DNA of 64,000 nt from positions 186,001-250,000 of the forward strand of contig NZ_PVZV01000006.1 of the NCBI RefSeq assembly GCF_002995495.1. Reading direction: 5' to 3'. The translations under genes and the position numbers were made by a program. Under the pieces are notes generated by a model. The model saw only the letters and a list, made by a program, of their open reading frames with translations, was not told where the DNA came from and made no database searches. The stretch comes from Actinocorallia populi (GTDB lineage: Bacteria; Actinomycetota; Actinomycetes; Streptosporangiales; Streptosporangiaceae). Below are positions 59,919 through 64,000 of the stretch, piece after piece. How positions within the stretch are numbered: the first letter of the stretch is position 1; the number at the start of each line of letters is the position of its first letter.

Positions 59919-60215
59919 TCACGCCGCGCTCCCGACCAGCCGTTCACCGAGCCGCAGCAGCGCGGGATCGAGGACGACCGGATCCACTTCGAACCGGGTG
60001 ACGCCGAGCGGGAGGAGCAGGGCCCGCAGGGCCCCTCCCGCCAGCCGCACCGACCCGTGTCCCGCCCCGAGCGCCAGGCGGAGCCCCGCCTCGGAGCTGA
60101 ACCCGATCCCGACCCGCTCGGCCCCCGGCGAGCGGCCCGTGCGGACGGTGACGGCCCCGCCGGGGATCTCCCGGACGGGCACCCAGAGCACGTGTTGATC
60201 GATGTCGTCTTCCAT
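59919..60215 (-). CDS. SAV_915-family protein
   Basis: A 98-residue protein (EDDIDQHVLWVPVREIPGG, TGRSPGAERVGIGFSSEAG, LRLALGAGHGSVRLAGGALR) matching the small SAV_915 family of actinomycetes, whose function is not known. The fold recalls SseB-like domains. ATG 60215 has GAGGAG 6 nt upstream. It heads a three-gene minus-strand set with the Lrp-like domain and the lysA remnant. Confidence 0.75.
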   Translation of the reverse strand: MEDDIDQHVLWVPVREIPGGAVTVRTGRSPGAERVGIGFSSEAGLRLALGAGHGSVRLAGGALRALLLPLGVTRFEVDPVVLDPALLRLGERLVGSAA

Positions 60216-60568
60216 GACGTCTCCTCGCTCCGCCGTCCGCGTCCCACTGGCGCGTCCGGCAGGGATCACGTTAGGCAGCGTTATGCGGCGTTTCCCACCT
60301 TCTATGCGTCTTTATGACGCTGAGGGGGTCGGCTCTGACGGAGCCCTGACACCGCTGCGATCCGGCTCACAACGCGGTCCGGCTGAGCGGCTCGTGCGGG
60401 CCCTGCGCCGACCCCGGAGAACGGCTCGCCGGCATCCCGCTCATCGTCGAGTAGATTCTCGTCATGGCCGCCAGCCGCCCCGGGATCTTCGGGGTGGCCG
60501 TCCTTTCGGGCCGGGCAGCCGACGGTTCGGGTGGCGCGGTGCCACCACCTCGCCACGAAGGAGACCGG
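60216..60568. promoter_or_regulatory. Divergent intergenic region between SAV_915 and DUF1707 genes
   Basis: About 350 bp with no supported gene. On the plus strand TAGATT (60452-60457) is a good -10 whose start point would fall at an in-frame ATG (60464). Facing the minus-strand gene, near 60271-60305, are two TAACG repeats (TAACGCTGCCTAACG) and GGAAAC, which could be promoter elements; the assignment is weak. Confidence 0.4.
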
Positions 60569-61174
60569 ATGCAGGCGGATCCGCCCGGCTCGCCCGCGCT
60601 GCGCGCGTCCGACGCGGACCGCGACCGGGTCATCGAGCTGCTGCGCGCCGCCGTCGCCGATGGACGGCTCGACCTGGCCGAGTTCGAGGAGCGGCTGGAC
60701 GCGGCGCTGGCCGCCCGCACCATCGAGGCGCTGAACCCGCTCATCGCCGACCTGGTCCCGGCACCGTACGGCGTCGGCGCGCTCACGCCGTCGCTCACCG
60801 GACCGCCGGTCGAGCCGGTCGCCGAACTGCTCACCATCAAGGAGCGGCACGGCTCGGTGCGCCGCGACGGCCGGTGGACGCTGCCGCGCCGGCTCGTGCT
60901 GCGCACCGCGTGGTCCGACGTGCTGCTGGACCTGACCGGCGCGGTGCGCGGCCTGCCCGAGCTGGTCGTCGAGCTGCGGGTGAGCGGCGGCGACGTGGAG
61001 CTGGTCCTCGCGCCGGGCATGGTGGTGAACGCCAACGAGCTGTCGGTGCGCTACAGCCAGGTGACGATCAGCAGGGACACGGGCGACGACACGCCGGAGA
61101 CACTGCACGTCCGCGTGGTGGGCCGCATACGGCACGGACGGCTCAGCGCCCGGTGGCAGACGCCGAGCCGGTGA
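60569..61174 (+). CDS. DUF1707 domain protein
   Basis: A 201-residue protein. Residues about 12-65 form the DUF1707 (SHOCT-like) domain: LRASDADRDRVIELLRAAVA, GRLDLAEFEERLDAALAA. The C-terminal part is a beta-rich domain (VRRDGRWTLPRRLVLRTAWSDVLLDLT) of the DUF4097/DUF2154-like sort that often follows it. There is no membrane span. The ATG at 60569 has a strong AAGGAG; an in-frame ATG at 60464, 6 nt after a -10 box, could give a 236-residue form from a leaderless mRNA. Function in the family is unknown. Confidence 0.85.
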   Translation: MQADPPGSPALRASDADRDRVIELLRAAVADGRLDLAEFEERLDAALAARTIEALNPLIADLVPAPYGVGALTPSLTGPPVEPVAELLTIKERHGSVRRDGRWTLPRRLVLRTAWSDVLLDLTGAVRGLPELVVELRVSGGDVELVLAPGMVVNANELSVRYSQVTISRDTGDDTPETLHVRVVGRIRHGRLSARWQTPSR

Positions 61175-61735
61175 CGCCCCAGGCGCATCGACCACCGCGA
61201 ATCCCGTCCCGATAACCGGCCTGCGGCACGCGGGTCACGTAACGGGTGATTTCCGCCGCGAATCCCGCGGCTGCGCCGCATACGGGCGTCACCGGAATCG
61301 GCAGGGAACGCGCCGGGCGTCCGGAGGTTGCGCTCTTTTCGCCGGAAATCCTGTCCGGGAAATTGAGAAGAAGGAGCGGTGAATCATCCGCTCGGCAGGT
61401 CTCCGGCCTTGCTGGTAAGGCAATTCTCAAACTGGCTAATATAATTCTCCCATACGAGAGGGATGGTCGCACGAGCGGGCGCGGCCGTCAACCCCGTGGG
61501 TGCGGATCTGCACGATCGCCTCTCCGGCGGGTCGGTGCGGGCGTCGCCGAACCGCTGTATCCACTGGTCGAAGCGGTCCGATGCGGACGTCGCGCCAGCC
61601 CGTCCGCCGCGGTCGCGGCGGCTTCCGGACGGTCGTGAGGGACCGGTGAAGGCCATTGACCTCTGAGCCGTAAATCTATATCGTGCCGTTCCGCAATATG
61701 TTTTCATTCACCTCCGGAGTGAGGGGAGTGGTGCG
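61175..61735 (+). promoter_or_regulatory. Long 5' region of the liv-type transporter operon
   Basis: 560 bp without a supported gene. The best promoter is TTGACC (61656-61661), 17-bp spacer and TATCGT (61679-61684), giving a start near 61691 and a 45-nt leader to livH. An AT-rich island near 61430-61450 contains a consensus TATAAT without a good -35. Base composition between 61320 and 61450 is clearly lower in GC than the surroundings. Confidence 0.55.
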
Positions 61736-62614
61736 ATGAACGTCATCGCCCAAGCGGTGGAAGGCTCGATCGTCACCGGCTCGATATACGGCCTCTTGGG
61801 CGTGGGATTCGCGCTGCTGTTCCGGGCCTCGAAAGTGCTCAGTTTCTGTCAGGGCGGCTTCATGCTGCTGGGGGCGTTCCTCTTCTACGACCTGCAGGAG
61901 CCGGGCGGCGGGTCCTTCGCGGTGTCGGTGCTCGTCACCGTCGTGGTGGTGGCGGCCTTCAGCGGGCTGGTCTACCTGGTGGTGTTCGCGCGGGTCGCCG
62001 CGCGGGAGGCGTTCGCGACGTCGGTGGCGACGATCGGGCTCGCCGGCGTGCTGCAGGCGGTGTTCGCGGTCCGGTACGGCACCGCGCCGTTGAGCCTGCC
62101 CGACGGAGTGGTCTCGGGCGAGGCGTTCCGGGTGTTCTCCGCGGTGGTGCCGGTCGCCGACCTCATCGCCGTCGGCATGGCCGCGGCAGCCACGGCCTCG
62201 CTGGTGGTCATGCTCAGGTTCACCCCGCTGGGGCAGCGCATGAACGCGGTGGCCGACAACGCCTCGCTCGCCGAGCATCTGGGCATCAGCGCGGCGCGCG
62301 TGGCGGCGCTCGCCTGGGCGCTGGCGGGCGCCACGGCGGCACTGGCGGGCATCGCCTTCAGCCTGCGCTCGTCGGTCGACCCCGTCGGGGTGGCGAACAT
62401 CGGGTTGTTCGCCTTTCCCGCGATCATCCTGGGCGGCCTGGACTCGGTCGGCGGGGCGCTGCTCGGCGGGATCATCCTGGGGGCCGTCCAGAACACGGTC
62501 CAGGTCGCGTTCGGCAGTTCCTGGGTGGACCTGGTGTCCTTCCTGGTGATGCTCGCCATCCTCCTGGTCCGCCCGTCCGGGCTGTTCGGCAGGACCGAGG
62601 TGGTGCGGCTATGA
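61736..62614 (+). CDS. livH: Branched-chain amino-acid-type ABC permease (LivH-like)
   Basis: A 292-residue membrane protein with about eight spans. It begins VAQAVEGSIVTGSIYGLLGVGFALLFR, the LivH opening, and carries the cytoplasmic EAA-like loop RMNAVADNASLAEHLGISAARV. Near the end it has AFPAIILGGLDSVGGALLGGIILG. It pairs with the LivM-like protein encoded next, overlapping by 4 bp. No periplasmic-binding-protein gene precedes it in the window, so the substrate (amino acid, amide or urea-like) is open. GGGGAG lies about 8 nt before the ATG. Confidence 0.9.
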   Translation: MNVIAQAVEGSIVTGSIYGLLGVGFALLFRASKVLSFCQGGFMLLGAFLFYDLQEPGGGSFAVSVLVTVVVVAAFSGLVYLVVFARVAAREAFATSVATIGLAGVLQAVFAVRYGTAPLSLPDGVVSGEAFRVFSAVVPVADLIAVGMAAAATASLVVMLRFTPLGQRMNAVADNASLAEHLGISAARVAALAWALAGATAALAGIAFSLRSSVDPVGVANIGLFAFPAIILGGLDSVGGALLGGIILGAVQNTVQVAFGSSWVDLVSFLVMLAILLVRPSGLFGRTEVVRL

Positions 62615-63696
62615 CGGCGCGGACGCCGAAAGCCGGGGAGGGCCCGCTCGCGGGCGCCGTCCGGGCGCTCGCGAGGCCGGGCGGGCCGACCCGCGCGCTC
62701 CTGGGGGGCGCGCTGCTGGCGGGGGCGGTGTACGCCGCTTTCGGAGGACCCTTCATCAACCTCATCGGGCAGTCGTGCGCGGTCTTCGCCATCGCGGCCC
62801 TGGGCCAGTCGATCCTGATGGGCAGCGCGGGGCAGGTCGCCTTCAGCGGCGGCGCGTTCATGGCCATCGGCGCGTTCACGACCGGCATGCTGTCCGGCAC
62901 GCCGCTGGAGCCCTTCCCGATCCCGCTGGTGGCGGGCGCGCTGATCGGCTGGGCCGTCGGTCTCGTCTCGGGCCTGCCGGGCCTGCGCTTCCGCGGGCTC
63001 TACCTGCTGCTGGCCAGCCTCGCGCTCCAGTTCATCGTGCTCTCCCTGGCCCACACCTACCAGTCCGCCCACCACCCGGCGGGCGTCCTCGTCCCGCCGC
63101 TCCGCCTCGGGCCGCTCGACCTGTCGAGCGGCCGGGCGCTGTACTTCACGCTGCTCGCCGTCCTGGCCGTCGTCTACGCGGCGGCGTGGGCGGTGGAGCG
63201 GACCGGCGTCGGCCTGGCGTGGCGGGCGCTGCGCGAGAGCGAGGTCGCCGCGGCCGTCAGCGGCGTCGACGTCACGCGGTGGAAGCTGTACGCGTTCGCG
63301 GCCAGCGGCGCGGTGACGGCGATGGCGGGAAGCCTGTTCGCCTACCTGGTGGGGCGCGCCGACTACCAGAGCTACGAGCTGGCCCTGTCGATCTCGCTGA
63401 TCACCATGATCTTCATCGGCGGGATCCGGTCGCGGCTCGGCGCGCTCGCCGGCGCCGTCGTCATCACGACGCTGCCCTACCTCCTGCAGAACAACCTCAG
63501 CGTCTGGCTGGGCGGCCTCGGGCTCGACGCGGGCTGGTACGCCGCCAACCAGAGCCAGGTGAACGCGGGCCTGTTCTCCCTGCTGTTCCTGCTGGTGGTG
63601 CTGTTCGAGCCGCACGGCGTCGAAGGGATCCTGCTCAAGGCGGAGCGGGCGGTGCGCGCACGGTCCCGGCACCGGACGGCCGGGGGCGCGTCATGA
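62611..63696 (+). CDS. livM: Branched-chain amino-acid-type ABC permease (LivM-like)
   Basis: A 361-residue membrane protein. The motifs AALGQSILMGSAGQVAFSGGAFMAIGAF, LRFRGLYLLLASLALQFIV, GLAWRALRESEVAAAVSGVDVTRWKLYAFAASG (EAA-type loop) and ITMIFIGGIRSRLGALAGAV are typical of LivM. It forms the second half of the translocation pore with LivH. Start and stop both overlap the neighbours by 4 bp, so translation is coupled through the operon. Confidence 0.9.
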   Translation: MTARTPKAGEGPLAGAVRALARPGGPTRALLGGALLAGAVYAAFGGPFINLIGQSCAVFAIAALGQSILMGSAGQVAFSGGAFMAIGAFTTGMLSGTPLEPFPIPLVAGALIGWAVGLVSGLPGLRFRGLYLLLASLALQFIVLSLAHTYQSAHHPAGVLVPPLRLGPLDLSSGRALYFTLLAVLAVVYAAAWAVERTGVGLAWRALRESEVAAAVSGVDVTRWKLYAFAASGAVTAMAGSLFAYLVGRADYQSYELALSISLITMIFIGGIRSRLGALAGAVVITTLPYLLQNNLSVWLGGLGLDAGWYAANQSQVNAGLFSLLFLLVVLFEPHGVEGILLKAERAVRARSRHRTAGGAS

Positions 63697-64000
63697 CGGC
63701 GCCGGTGCTCTCGGTCCGCGGCCTCACCGTCTCCTACGACGGCGGAGCGCCCGCGGTGTCCGGCTACGACGTCGACCTCCCGCCGGGCACGCTCACCGTC
63801 GTCCTCGGCCGCAACGGGGCGGGCAAGACGAGCACGCTGCGGGGCATCACCGGTTTCCTCTCCCACGAATCCGGTGCATCGAGCGGCACGGTGGCCGTGC
63901 AGGGCGTCGTGGTCCGGCGGCCGAGTCCGCTGCGCCTGTCCCGCCTCGGCGTCGGCCTGGTCTCCGAACGCGACAAGGTCTTCGCGAACATGGGCGTGGG
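63693..64000 (+). CDS. ABC transporter ATP-binding protein (LivG/LivF-like), 3' partial
   Basis: Only the first about 102 residues are inside the window. Walker A is GRNGAGKTSTLRG, preceded by LSVRGLTVSYDGG, and the region ending RLGVGLVSERDKVFANMG resembles the Q-loop-distal segment (PERDKVF) of LivF. The family normally has two ATPases, LivG and LivF; this one looks closer to LivF, but the deciding C-terminal part is cut off. Confidence 0.85.
   Translation, partial: MTAPVLSVRGLTVSYDGGAPAVSGYDVDLPPGTLTVVLGRNGAGKTSTLRGITGFLSHESGASSGTVAVQGVVVRRPSPLRLSRLGVGLVSERDKVFANMGV

Noticed and set aside
61379-61444. A 21-codon frame from GTG after AAGGAG (starts MNHPLGRSP)
   Set aside because: The ribosome site is only 2 nt from the start codon, and the frame has no recognisable feature. 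It falls in the AT-rich leader region of the liv operon.
61384-61707. A 107-codon minus-strand frame upstream of livH
   Set aside because: There is no ribosome site and no recognisable motif, the composition is unlike neighbouring proteins, and it covers the best livH promoter.

Overview
This is a very GC-rich (roughly 70-75% G+C) actinomycete chromosome segment. Its mix of genes (KdpFABC with KdpD/KdpE, an ECF41 sigma factor, a SAV_915-family protein, DUF1707, many TetR regulators, cholesterol-oxidase-like and P450 genes, modular PKS/NRPS) suggests a filamentous actinobacterium such as Actinomadura or a relative. The genus is an inference from gene content only. I saw no tRNA, rRNA, CRISPR array, IS element or phage gene.

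Layout. 0-4.6 kb: the tail of an AfsR/LuxR-type regulator, a lipoprotein class C beta-lactamase-like hydrolase, an SGNH hydrolase, then PadR, ArsR and MerR regulators. Several of these appear to be transcribed from leaderless promoters with the operator inside the -35/-10 spacer. 4.6-23.3 kb: one compact minus-strand biosynthetic operon. In transcription order it is an LLM flavin monooxygenase, FAAL-ACP-KS-AT(degenerate)-ACP, KS-AT-ACP-Cy-A(Cys)-PCP-E, a type II thioesterase with Cys in place of the nucleophilic Ser, C-A(Thr)-FkbM methyltransferase-PCP, and a free methyltransferase. I infer a lipid-started polyketide joined to a D-configured thiazoline and an (O-methyl)threonine. There is no KR, no terminal TE domain and no MbtH in view. 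A NarL-type two-component pair (23.5-25.2 kb) sits just upstream.

25.3-35.7 kb: an autoregulated AurF-like oxygenase/FprB/TetR operon with two 17-bp operators, an ECF41 sigma factor, a DksA-like protein, a methyltransferase and a secreted M1 peptidase. Next comes RsgA preceded by a 23-residue leader peptide and a nested hairpin that could act as a translational attenuator, then a GNAT and a VOC protein. 35.7-44.1 kb: an LLM oxygenase/FMN reductase pair, a cholesterol-oxidase-like GMC enzyme and a P450. Each oxidation gene lies beside a TetR gene and a clear dyad operator. A solitary galT follows.

44.2-56 kb: a D,D-peptidase-like protein, then a 27-residue membrane peptide, kdpF, kdpA, kdpB, kdpC and kdpD, ending in a 15-codon vestige of kdpE. 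Tail-to-tail with it is a complete kdpE/kdpD pair, so a second kdpDE appears to have replaced the lost response regulator. 56-64 kb: a membrane acyltransferase and a DUF1023 hydrolase, a lysA pseudogene with an internal deletion behind a stand-alone Lrp ligand domain and a SAV_915 protein, a DUF1707 protein, and the start of a branched-chain amino-acid-type ABC transporter (livH, livM, ATPase cut by the window end).
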